This document shows, in pieces, positions 45,808-55,034 of a DNA stretch of 64,000 nucleotides. Source of the stretch: Paludibaculum fermentans_A (GTDB lineage Bacteria > Acidobacteriota > Terriglobia > Bryobacterales > Bryobacteraceae); assembly GCF_051172195.1 (NCBI RefSeq), contig NZ_JBPJAQ010000001.1, positions 6,324,001-6,388,000 on the forward strand, written 5' to 3'. The position numbers and the translations under genes are program-made. How positions within the stretch are numbered: the first letter of the stretch is position 1; each line of letters opens with the position of its first letter. The notes under the pieces are model-generated. The model was not told where the DNA came from and did no database searches. It worked only from the letters and a program-made list of their open reading frames with translations.

Positions 45808-48096
45808 CTAGTTTCCGATGGCAATGGGTTCCTTGAAGCTGGTCATCATATTCTGAGCGAGTTTCATCTCGGCTAGAGAAAGCAGGAAGGCCAGCGTGGA
45901 TTCAGCCCCCTGGTTCCGATTGACACGATCTACATGCAACCCATCCCCGCAGGCGCCGCTTTCTGGCGAGTAGAGTTCCAACCCAAGGTCGTTCCAGCCG
46001 AGAAACCAGTCGAACGCACGCTGCGACTGCTCATACCACCACACATCCGAGGTGGCTCGGTAAGCTTCCAGGCAGGCAGAGACCATCGCTTGCGCTTCAA
46101 TGGGTTGTTGATCGAAGTCAGCCCGCGGTCCGCCCCGTTTGTAGAATCCATTGCTGCCAATAGGCAGAAAGTGGCCTTTTTCGGAGATCTGCACATCATT
46201 GAGCCACCGCAGGGCGTCCAGGCCTTGTTGAATGACGGCCGGTTGCCCCGTGGCCCGTCCGGTCAGGATTAACGCATGGGCCAGCTTCGCATTGTCATAG
46301 GAAAGCTCCTGCTCAAACCAGATCCAATCCGGTGATGCATTGCGCTTTAGAAGGTCCATCAATCTCGCCAGGAGAGTCTCTCGCGTCTGGTTCACCAGGC
46401 TGTCACCACTCAGGCGATGAAGGTATTCGTGAATCCCCAACAGGCCAAAAGCCCATGCGCGCGGGGAAGTGAACTCCAGCACCGCCGGCAGGGACAGTGC
46501 GAACAATTGCCCCGCCATCAACTGGAAGCTGCGAAACGGCGAACGGCCCACGCCCACGCCGAGCGCCCAGATCGCCCGCCCCTGGCAATCCTCTGATCCC
46601 TGCTCATCCAGCCACCGCCGGTCGAAACTCAAGTGGTTGTGGAAGCGGCTCGTCTGTGGCTCAAAGGCATGCTGAAGGAAGGAAGCACAGGTGGTGGCCA
46701 GGGCGCGAACGCGTTCCAGATCCTCACCCAGTTCACCCAGCAGCACTGCGAGAATGAAGGCCCGCGCGTTGTCGTCCGTACAATAGCCCTCAGAGAAGTT
46801 GGGGATGCTGAAGTTCGCGTGCTGGAAGACGCCGGTTGAATCGGTCATTCGCTGCAGATGGTTCAGCTTCAGGGCAGGGAGCTCCCTCGGCCGCCGGTCG
46901 AGCGTCTTGGTGAGCAGCGACTTCCGGGATGGCGCCGTGCCCTGCAGCCGCGATAGTTCGAATGAGTTCATGTAGAGCTGCGCGACGTTGCTCCACACCA
47001 TTTCCCGGCCGATGCGGTAGGCATTCTTGCGCATCGCATGCCGGCGGGTATCATCCCGCAGTAACGCCGATACTTCGCGGGCCATCGACTCCGCATCCGC
47101 GAAAGGAACCAGGACACCACGCTCGTCGGCTAAGAGTTCGGCCGCGTGCCAATAGGGAGTGGACACCACCGCCTTGCCCGCCCCAAACGCGTACGCCAGT
47201 GTCCCCGACGTGATCTGCGCCTCATTGAGATACGGCGTGATGTACAAATCCGCCGCGCCAATGAACTCCTTCAGGCTCTCCAACTCCACAAAGTCGTTGT
47301 AAAAGATGACGTTCTTCTCGATCCGGCTCTTCTTGGCGAGCAGTTCGAGGCTCATCCGGTACGCCTCGCCGTGCTCCCGAAGTTCATTCGGGTGAGTGGC
47401 GCCGAGGACGATATAGACGACGTCGGGAAACTCCTCCAGTACCTTGGGCAGGGCCTTGAGCACATACTCAATGCCCTTGTTCGGCGAGAGCAGGCCGAAC
47501 GTAAGCAGGACAATCTTTCCTTCTACGCCGAACTGGTCTTTGAAGTAGGTGGGGTCGACAAAACCCACATCGGGGATGCCGTGCGCAATGAGATCGATCT
47601 TCGCCAGCGGAGCCTCGTAGATGTCCTGCAGCATCTGGCGGCCGCGCTCCGCCATCACCACCACTCGCGTCGACAACGAAATGATCTCCTGCATGACGCG
47701 TCTCTGGTCCGACCTCGGCTCGCGCAGGACCGTGTGCAATGTCGTCACAACCGGCATCCTGAGTTCCCGCAGGAACGCCAGGATGTGGCCGCCCGACGGA
47801 CCTCCGTAGATCCCAAACTCGTGCTGCAGGCATACGATGTCGACATTGCTGATATTCAGGAAGTCCGCTGCCCGGAGGTAGGACGACAGGTCCTGTTCTT
47901 CAATCTCGAAGCGCACAACTTCCGGATAGTCATAGCCGCCCTTGATGTCATTGACAGATACACAAAGGCACTGGCTCTGCGGATGGGCCGCGGCAACCGC
48001 GGACAATAAATCCGACGTGAACGTGGCGATGCCGCACTTGCGTGGTAAATGGTCGCCAACGAAGGCGATCTTATGAACTTTCGATATTTCTTTCAT
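45808..48096 (-). CDS. GT4 glycosyltransferase fused to an alpha/alpha-toroid glycosidase-like domain
   Basis: A 762-residue cytoplasmic fusion. Residues about 1-400 are a GT-B transferase (FVGDHLPRKCGIATFTSDLL, LLTFGLLSPNKGIEYVLKAL, YLNEAQITSGTLAYAFGAGKAVVSTPYWHAAEL). Residues about 430-750 resemble an (alpha/alpha)6 toroid (GYCTDDNARAFILAVLL, WIWFEQELSYDNAKLAHALILTG, GGPRADFDQQPIEAQAMVSACLEAY). It may build and trim the same oligosaccharide. The ATG at 48096 starts the GT homology; the longer frame is Pro/Arg-rich. Confidence 0.85.
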   Translation of the reverse strand: MKEISKVHKIAFVGDHLPRKCGIATFTSDLLSAVAAAHPQSQCLCVSVNDIKGGYDYPEVVRFEIEEQDLSSYLRAADFLNISNVDIVCLQHEFGIYGGPSGGHILAFLRELRMPVVTTLHTVLREPRSDQRRVMQEIISLSTRVVVMAERGRQMLQDIYEAPLAKIDLIAHGIPDVGFVDPTYFKDQFGVEGKIVLLTFGLLSPNKGIEYVLKALPKVLEEFPDVVYIVLGATHPNELREHGEAYRMSLELLAKKSRIEKNVIFYNDFVELESLKEFIGAADLYITPYLNEAQITSGTLAYAFGAGKAVVSTPYWHAAELLADERGVLVPFADAESMAREVSALLRDDTRRHAMRKNAYRIGREMVWSNVAQLYMNSFELSRLQGTAPSRKSLLTKTLDRRPRELPALKLNHLQRMTDSTGVFQHANFSIPNFSEGYCTDDNARAFILAVLLGELGEDLERVRALATTCASFLQHAFEPQTSRFHNHLSFDRRWLDEQGSEDCQGRAIWALGVGVGRSPFRSFQLMAGQLFALSLPAVLEFTSPRAWAFGLLGIHEYLHRLSGDSLVNQTRETLLARLMDLLKRNASPDWIWFEQELSYDNAKLAHALILTGRATGQPAVIQQGLDALRWLNDVQISEKGHFLPIGSNGFYKRGGPRADFDQQPIEAQAMVSACLEAYRATSDVWWYEQSQRAFDWFLGWNDLGLELYSPESGACGDGLHVDRVNRNQGAESTLAFLLSLAEMKLAQNMMTSFKEPIAIGN

Positions 48097-48143
48097 GAAC
48101 TGTTTCCCGCGAAAATTGATCAGGCCGGCCTCACGTATTCCGT

Positions 48144-48407
48144 TCAGTCGCGGCGCTTTGGCCTTTCCTGCGCCGAAACCTTGCGGGAGTCGGGGCGGTT
48201 TGTTGTCCAGTCGTAGGCGATGTGGCGTCCGCACTCCAGGCACACTACGTACGTCGCCTTGGGAGGGATCTTTGAATCAACTGTCAAATCGTCGTTGCGG
48301 GCCGTCATCGGGAAGGTGGTCCGGCGATGGGAACAGCCGCACAGCCATCCAACCACACTTGTGATTCGATTCCAGAACTGCACGATCAGCGATCCGGTCT
48401 GTGCCAT
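48144..48407 (-). CDS. Small zinc-ribbon-like protein
   Basis: An 87-residue protein with an N-terminal hydrophobic/amphipathic stretch (SLIVQFWNRITSVVGWLCGCSH) and a C-terminal CLECGRHIAYDWTTNRPD, resembling the Cys-x2-Cys mini-proteins common in Acidobacteriota. It lies 11 bp downstream of the malic enzyme gene and 47 bp upstream of the GT4 fusion, in the same direction, so it belongs to the operon. Function unknown. Confidence 0.65.
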   Translation of the reverse strand: MAQTGSLIVQFWNRITSVVGWLCGCSHRRTTFPMTARNDDLTVDSKIPPKATYVVCLECGRHIAYDWTTNRPDSRKVSAQERPKRRD

Positions 48408-48418
48408 GGGCAACTCAC

Positions 48419-50152
48419 TTAGCACGCCAGGATTCTGCGATAGCGCGGCTGCCACATCGAATCCTGCACTTCCTGGACGATGTCCTTGAATCTTACCTGC
48501 GCCAGGCCTTCGGAATGCGCTGTCTCAACCACAGCCACGGCGACAGTCGCCGACACGCTGCGCAGGTCATCAATGTGTGGCAGCAGCGAGGCGCCCGGCT
48601 GCCTTACCGTCACCAGGCTCGATACCGCGTTCGCCGCCGCCAGGAACATGCTGTTGCTGATCCTGGTCGCTCGCGAGACGACGACGCCCAGCGCCAGCCC
48701 CGGGTAAAGCATCGCATTATTAACCTGGGCGATGACGTACGTCACACCACGATAGGTCACCGGAGCGGAGGCGCTGCCCGTGGCAATGAGAGCCCGTCCA
48801 CCCGTCCAGGCGATCAGGTCGGCCGGCTTGGCCTCAGCTCTCGCCGGCGGATTCGAGAGTACGAAGATGATAGGCCGTTCCGTGTGGGCGCTCATCTCCT
48901 TCACAATCTCCTCTGTGAAGCTGCAGTAAGCCGCCGAGGCGCCAATCAGGATTGTAGGCTTCACATGATGCACTACTTCGGCCAGGCCGATCCCGCCGCC
49001 CTGGTCCCGGCTCCACCCCTTGCTCTCAGATTGCGGGCGGGCATAGGGCTTCTGGTAATCGCCCAACCGGTCGGCCAACTCCGTAGTCAGCAGGCCTGCT
49101 CGATCCACACACCAGAAACATCGCGCTGCCTCCTCCGGCGAAAGACCCTCGCGGATCATCGCATCGCAAATCTGGTCGGCGATGCCAATGCCCGAGGTGC
49201 CGGCTCCGAAGATAACGACACGCTGATGCCGCAGCGGGGTCCCCGTCACACGCAGGGCCGATATCACGGCGGCGAGTGTGATGGCGCCTGTGCCCTGCAT
49301 GTCATCATTGAAAGTGCATGCGCCGCCCCGGTATTTTTCCAGGATGCGCCGCCCGTTCCCAGGCGCAAAATCCTCCCACTGCAACAACGCATGCGGGAAT
49401 AGCCTGGTCGCCGTCTTCACGTAAGACTCGATGAACGAGTCATATTGATCTCCGCGGATCCTGGGGTGCCTGTTTCCAATGTATGTGGGGTCGGTCAGCA
49501 GGCTTTCCCTGTTGGTCCCGACATCCAACATCACCGGAATCACCCGCGTGGGGTCGATCCCACCAGCGGCCGTGTAGATGGCGAGCTTGCCGATGGACAC
49601 TTCAATCCCCCCGACGCCCCAGTCGCCAATGCCCAGGATCTGCTCGGCGTCCGTAGCAAGGATCAGGTCGATCTCGTCCGGTCCCGCCCCCAGGTTCGCA
49701 AACGCTTCCTCAATCGCCTCGGTGTGATCGATGGAGAGATATACACCGCGCGGCGGCCTGCACTCATGATGGTATTGCTCCATCGCCATCCCTACCGTGA
49801 GGTCGTTGACAATCGGGATCATTTCACGAAGGTGCTCCGAGAACAGACGGTAAAACAACACCTCGTTCCGGTCGTGCAGCGCCGTGAGGTAGATGTTCTT
49901 GCTCAAAGCATCGGAGAGCTCTTCATATTGGAGGTAAGCCCTCTTGACTTGCGTCTCCAGCGTGCTGATCTCCGGCGGCAGCAATCCTGTCAGGCCGAGA
50001 GCCTTTCGCTCTTCTATCGTGAAAGCAGTCCCCTTGTTCAGGGTCGGAGAGCTTAGAACGGCCAAACCACGGGCTGTGGTCGAGTAGTGGCCATCGTTGC
50101 TCTCCCTCTGCTTCGTCAACGGCGCGAGCATCGGAATCACTCGCTGTCGCAT
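48419..50152 (-). CDS. NAD(P)-dependent malic enzyme (malate dehydrogenase, decarboxylating)
   Basis: A 577-residue enzyme of the SfcA/MaeA size class. Domain 1 has KGTAFTIEERKALGLTGLLPP and VMLDVGTNRESLLTDPTYIG. The metal/active-site region reads LQWEDFAPGNGRRILEKYRG and CTFNDDMQGTGAI. The Rossmann domain has VIFGAGTSGIGIAD, and later FVLSNPPARAEAKPADL. It converts malate to pyruvate and CO2 and yields NAD(P)H. It is the first gene of the minus-strand operon and lies downstream of a predicted sigma54 promoter and tandem operator. ATG 50152 is chosen over an upstream non-homologous extension. Confidence 0.93.
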   Translation of the reverse strand: MRQRVIPMLAPLTKQRESNDGHYSTTARGLAVLSSPTLNKGTAFTIEERKALGLTGLLPPEISTLETQVKRAYLQYEELSDALSKNIYLTALHDRNEVLFYRLFSEHLREMIPIVNDLTVGMAMEQYHHECRPPRGVYLSIDHTEAIEEAFANLGAGPDEIDLILATDAEQILGIGDWGVGGIEVSIGKLAIYTAAGGIDPTRVIPVMLDVGTNRESLLTDPTYIGNRHPRIRGDQYDSFIESYVKTATRLFPHALLQWEDFAPGNGRRILEKYRGGACTFNDDMQGTGAITLAAVISALRVTGTPLRHQRVVIFGAGTSGIGIADQICDAMIREGLSPEEAARCFWCVDRAGLLTTELADRLGDYQKPYARPQSESKGWSRDQGGGIGLAEVVHHVKPTILIGASAAYCSFTEEIVKEMSAHTERPIIFVLSNPPARAEAKPADLIAWTGGRALIATGSASAPVTYRGVTYVIAQVNNAMLYPGLALGVVVSRATRISNSMFLAAANAVSSLVTVRQPGASLLPHIDDLRSVSATVAVAVVETAHSEGLAQVRFKDIVQEVQDSMWQPRYRRILAC

Positions 50153-50289
50153 AGGGCAAACTCTCTTTTCGGTGCGCCTTGCCCCACGCCTTGGCGATGG
50201 CACAAAGGGCGCTCGATCACAAATCGGGCGCTGACCGGCAGCGCGCCAGCGTACTGGTTGATTCCGCCATCGGTCATACCCGTATTGCT

Positions 50290-50307
50290 TTGCACTCCAT
50301 GGGCCTC
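50290..50307 (-). promoter_or_regulatory. Predicted sigma54 promoter of the malic-enzyme/glycan operon
   Basis: Read on the minus strand, AGGCCCATGGAGTGCAA has GG (50305-50304), ten bases, then GC (50293-50292). The -12 half GTGCA is the same as at the two plus-strand promoters of the island; the -24 half is less perfect. The start codon is about 128 bp beyond the expected transcription start. Confidence 0.5.
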
Positions 50308-50383
50308 AACGCTCAGGCCGCGTTTGCACTACTCCTCAACGCGCACAATGGGCGGTGATGAACCGGACACCTTGAGTGGACTT

Positions 50384-50417
50384 TGACCGAGTGATGTCAC
50401 TTGACCAAATGTGGTCA
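50384..50417. promoter_or_regulatory. Tandem operator, two TGACC-N6-GGTCA-type palindromes
   Basis: TGACC-N6-TGTCA (50384-50399), then CT, then the perfect TGACC-N6-GGTCA (50402-50417). The same 34-bp layout recurs at 52708 and 54132. It is 78 bp upstream of the predicted minus-strand sigma54 promoter, a typical enhancer distance. Confidence 0.7.
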
Positions 50418-50467
50418 TCTGGCGGCAGGCCAAACCGGGTCTCGGATCCAGTCCCATGCGAAAGTCT

Positions 50468-50659
50468 TCACCTCGGCACGCGCACGCTGCTCACCGTGCT
50501 CCACAGCCCCACGGCCTGCAGCAACCAGATACATACGCAGACGACAACTACGACATTTAGAATCGATTTGATGCTCGACGCCATGGGAATGAATCTGTTC
50601 ACCAGATACAACCCAACACCCACCAGAATCAGCATGACAACGATGTTCAGTAATGGCAT
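50468..50659 (-). CDS. Thivi_2564-family small membrane protein
   Basis: A 63-residue protein with two hydrophobic helices (LLNIVVMLILVGVGLYLVNRF and ILNVVVVVCVCIWLLQAVGL) separated by IPMASSIKS, the pattern of the Thivi_2564-type mini membrane proteins. CAGGAG and GAGGAA precede the ATG. It is monocistronic, with its own -24/-12 promoter just upstream. Function unknown; such proteins are often stress-associated. Confidence 0.8.
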   Translation of the reverse strand: MPLLNIVVMLILVGVGLYLVNRFIPMASSIKSILNVVVVVCVCIWLLQAVGLWSTVSSVRVPR

Positions 50660-50686
50660 TTCCTCTAGCTCCTGGAGAGGAAGCTA

Positions 50687-50703
50687 AGCAATCCGCGACC
50701 CAT
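50687..50703 (-). promoter_or_regulatory. Predicted sigma54 promoter of the small membrane-protein gene
   Basis: Minus-strand TGGGTCGCGGATTGCTT: GG (50701-50700), ten bases, GC (50689-50688), a good match to TGGCACG-N4-TTGCA/T. The start would be about 17 bp before the ATG, leaving room only for the ribosome-binding site. Confidence 0.6.
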
Positions 50704-50727
50704 CGTCAAAGTGAGGATTCCTTTTTC

Positions 50728-50743
50728 TGACCAAATGCGGTCG
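50728..50743. promoter_or_regulatory. Single operator palindrome TGACC-N6-GGTCG
   Basis: One-mismatch copy of the island's palindrome, in the divergent region between the small membrane-protein gene and the sigma54 activator. It is 26 bp upstream of the minus-strand promoter and 156 bp before the activator start. It could serve the small gene, autoregulation, or both. Confidence 0.6.
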
Positions 50744-50898
50744 GAATTCGGGGTGGACTACTGGCGGGCAAGTGGTAGCATGGTCCATAGTTGCCGGTTC
50801 CGGCAGCAGTTGGTTTCGAGATCCTTTCGGCTTCAACTGATTTCGTCTCTGGCGCGGCCGCCGGCCGCTTTGATCGAGGGCGGGAAGGGAGAAGCGCG

Positions 50899-52707
<1,809 letters not shown>

Positions 52708-52710
<3 letters not shown>

Positions 52711-52741
52711 CCCGGGCTTGCCAGTTGACCACGGGCGGTCA
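52708..52741. promoter_or_regulatory. Tandem operator overlapping the activator stop codon
   Basis: TGACC-N6-TGCCA (52708-52723), two bases, then perfect TGACC-N6-GGTCA (52726-52741). Same 18-bp repeat period as at 50384 and 54132. It ends 72 bp before the -24 element at 52814. Confidence 0.7.
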
Positions 52742-53015
52742 TTTGGGGCGTCAGTACAGCCCCCGAAAAGTGCTTTCACCAAGGCGAGGTAAGTCGCTCG
52801 CCCGCAGCGCAATGGCATCAGCCGTGCAAGATATGATTTCCAGGGCTTCTACCCAACCCCCACGGGGGAGGAGGTGGACGTCCACGCTGCGACCGTGCAA
52901 CGGTGCATCGGTGGAATGTTGCGATCCAACATCGTTTCCAGTGCCGGAATGCTGGCGCTGGTGTTGTGGCGATGACCGGTCGCCCCTCAAGTTGCGGGCT
53001 CAGATAGGAGAGTTC
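52711..53015. other. Regulatory intergenic region, activator to secreted-protein gene
   Basis: 305 bp containing the end of the tandem operator, the predicted sigma54 promoter and a long leader. No ORF of its own; the frame open from 52707 has no plausible start before 53016. Confidence 0.6.
52813..52828 (+). promoter_or_regulatory. Predicted sigma54 promoter of the secreted-protein gene
   Basis: TGGCATCAGCCGTGCA: GG (52814-52815), ten bases, GC (52826-52827), close to the TGGCAC-N5-TTGCA consensus. The 5' UTR would be about 177 bp, including a GC-rich hairpin at about 52860-52870. Confidence 0.65.
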
Positions 53016-54059
53016 ATGTGGAAGGCGGCAGCCTTGGCTGGCCTGATTCTGTCGGGGATCATCTCAATCAACGGTCAGACGACTTCGGAGCTGCACGGGT
53101 TCTTTCGGAATCAGATGGGCTTGACGGAAGATCAGATCGCCATGGTGGACCGCGGCAAAGCGGTGGCCAAACTGATCAATTCAAAGGCGCCCGGCGAGGT
53201 CATCATCTTCGGAGCTGTTTTCGTGGATGCGCCCCCCGCCGACTATGTCCAACTTGCGCTCGACGTGGAACGGTTGCGAAGATCGCCAAGCTACCTGGCC
53301 GTGCGCCGCTTCAGCAGCCCGCCCGCCGCCTCCGATCTCGACGGCTTCTCGCTGGAACCCGACGATATCAGGAACCTGAAACTCTGCCGGCCCGGGAAGT
53401 GCGGTGTTCAATTGCCCGCCGACGCGATGCATCACCTTCAACAATCTCTCAACTGGTCGGCGCCGGACATCGAAGCGCAGGTGAACGAACGCATGCGAGG
53501 CGTCGCCCTCGACATCGTGCGCAGATACCAGACCGACGGCAATCGCGTGATTGGCAACTACCACGATACTGAGCATCCGTTCGACCTCGACAGTCAGTTG
53601 CGCGCCCTGCTGGGCCGCTCCGAAGCGCTTCCGCACTACCTTCCGCAATTGAGCCGCTTTCTGCTCGACTATCCGAATGCAGTGCCGGCAAACGCACAGT
53701 CAGTGCTCTACTGGGAGCGGGTCAGCTTCGGTCTCAAACCAACACTGCGGCTGAATCATGCCATCGCCTATCAGCCCACCGGACCGATGAATGGAGCACA
53801 GGTGGTGGTAGTAAAGCAGTTATTTGCCAGCCACTACTTCCAGCTCGCGCTCGATGTCACTGCCTGCGTCCCCGACAACGTTCGCCGCGGATTCTACCTC
53901 ATCACGTTGAAGGGCTCGGCACAGCAGGGGCTGACAGGCTGGAAAGGCGCCCTGCTTCGGTTGATTGTCGTCAGCCGCACCCGTTCCGCCCAGGAGAAGA
54001 TCCTGCTCAACATCAAACAGGTCCTCGAAGAGAAACAGCAGGCAGCCCGGGCCCGCTAA
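53016..54059 (+). CDS. Exported protein of unknown function in the sigma54 island
   Basis: A 347-residue protein with a signal peptide (MWKAAALAGLILSGIISING). The mature part is mixed alpha/beta with charged segments (FFRNQMGLTEDQIAMVDRGK, VIIFGAVFVDAPPADYVQLA) and a C-terminal helix rich in Glu/Gln/Arg. Two cysteines lie close together (LCRPGKCG). I recognise no family. TAGGAGAG precedes the ATG. It is the first and perhaps only gene behind the tandem operator at 52708. Confidence 0.72.
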   Translation: MWKAAALAGLILSGIISINGQTTSELHGFFRNQMGLTEDQIAMVDRGKAVAKLINSKAPGEVIIFGAVFVDAPPADYVQLALDVERLRRSPSYLAVRRFSSPPAASDLDGFSLEPDDIRNLKLCRPGKCGVQLPADAMHHLQQSLNWSAPDIEAQVNERMRGVALDIVRRYQTDGNRVIGNYHDTEHPFDLDSQLRALLGRSEALPHYLPQLSRFLLDYPNAVPANAQSVLYWERVSFGLKPTLRLNHAIAYQPTGPMNGAQVVVVKQLFASHYFQLALDVTACVPDNVRRGFYLITLKGSAQQGLTGWKGALLRLIVVSRTRSAQEKILLNIKQVLEEKQQAARAR

Positions 54060-54131
54060 TCTTCCGCCTGCCCGCCCGGTCGCAATCCCAATCCCGCCCC
54101 CCAACCTCGATTTCTGCCGCCCCAAATCGTA

Positions 54132-54165
54132 TGACCGCGCCACGTCACTTGACCATGCGAGGTCA
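54132..54165. promoter_or_regulatory. Tandem operator upstream of the SYLF operon
   Basis: TGACC-N6-CGTCA (54132-54147), CT, perfect TGACC-N6-GGTCA (54150-54165), identical in layout to the copies at 50384 and 52708. It ends 67 bp before the -24 element. Confidence 0.7.
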
Positions 54166-54231
54166 TTCGCAGGCGCCTGATCCAGCCCAGCGGACCCATC
54201 GGGGTCGAATGGGCTCAACACAATGCAGGGA

Positions 54232-54247
54232 TGGCGGGCGCCGTGCA
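54232..54247 (+). promoter_or_regulatory. Predicted sigma54 promoter of the SYLF-OmpA-slipin operon
   Basis: TGGCGGGCGCCGTGCA: GG (54233-54234), ten bases, GC (54245-54246). It shares GTGCA at -12 with the other two island promoters. Expected start near 54258, about 50 bp before the ATG. Confidence 0.65.
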
Positions 54248-54308
54248 CTCTGTACTTTCGTCACCTCCCGGACTTGAAGGTCTGTGGGGGTGGCCGAAAA
54301 GGTGAAAA

Positions 54309-55004
54309 ATGCGAATCATTCTAGTTGCAGCGCTCGCGCTTACGCCCATGTTTGCCAAGGACAATGAACCGGCAAAGCGTTTGGTTGAGGCTTCCGCGGT
54401 CTTCTCCGAGATCATGGCAGCCCCGGACAAAGGCATTCCCGAAGACCTGTTGGCCAACGCCCACTGCATCGTCATCGTGCCCAACCTCAAAACAGGCGCC
54501 TTTCTCGTCGGCGGGAAATACGGCAAAGGCTACCTGTCCTGCCGCAACATCAGTGGAATCGGCTGGTCGGCTCCTGGCACAGTGCGCATCGAGGGCGGCA
54601 GCGTCGGCTTCCAAATCGGTGGCTCCACCACTGACCTCATCATGCTCGTCATGACCAAGCGCGGCGCGGAGAAACTCATCGAGAGCAAATTCACGCTGGG
54701 CGGCGAGGGTTCAGTGGCCGCGGGTCCCGTCGGACGCACCGCCACCGCTCAGACCGATGCCCAGATGCATGCGGAAATCCTCTCCTGGTCGCGGTCGCAA
54801 GGCCTGTTCGCCGGTCTCGCGCTGGAAGGCGCCACCCTGCGTCAGGATCTTGATGACAACGCAACCCTCTACGGCAAGAAGTTGGAGAACAAGCAGATCG
54901 TGACCACGCGCGTGCGTACCCCCAAATCGGCGGTGAAGCTGATTGCCCTTCTAAACAGGTACTCCCCCCGCGAGCGCACGAATGCCGCTCCTTCCACCAA
55001 GTAG
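54309..55004 (+). CDS. Lipid-binding SYLF (Ysc84-like) domain protein
   Basis: A 231-residue protein with a short signal peptide (MRIILVAALALTPMFA). The SYLF domain covers most of the rest: IPEDLLANAHCIVIVPNLKTGAFLVGGKYGKG, GGSVGFQIGGSTTDLIMLVM, and GPVGRTATAQTDAQMHAEILSWSRSQGLFAGLALEGATLRQD. SYLF proteins bind phosphoinositides or other acidic lipids; bacterial ones are exported and associated with envelope stress. First gene of a long plus-strand run. Confidence 0.9.
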   Translation: MRIILVAALALTPMFAKDNEPAKRLVEASAVFSEIMAAPDKGIPEDLLANAHCIVIVPNLKTGAFLVGGKYGKGYLSCRNISGIGWSAPGTVRIEGGSVGFQIGGSTTDLIMLVMTKRGAEKLIESKFTLGGEGSVAAGPVGRTATAQTDAQMHAEILSWSRSQGLFAGLALEGATLRQDLDDNATLYGKKLENKQIVTTRVRTPKSAVKLIALLNRYSPRERTNAAPSTK

Positions 55005-55034
55005 TTCCCAAACAAGGACCCTCAGGTAACACAA

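Larger units (their letters stand above)
50153..50467. other. Regulatory intergenic region of the malic-enzyme operon
   Basis: 315 bp without a gene. It carries the predicted -24/-12 promoter (50292-50305, minus) and the tandem palindromic operator (50384-50417). The 3' end of the small membrane-protein gene adjoins at 50468. Confidence 0.6.

Noticed and set aside
50764..50779. GG-N10-GC in front of the sigma54 activator as a possible autoregulatory promoter
   Set aside because: Both halves deviate strongly from TGGCAC/TTGCA; spacing alone is expected by chance in GC-rich DNA.
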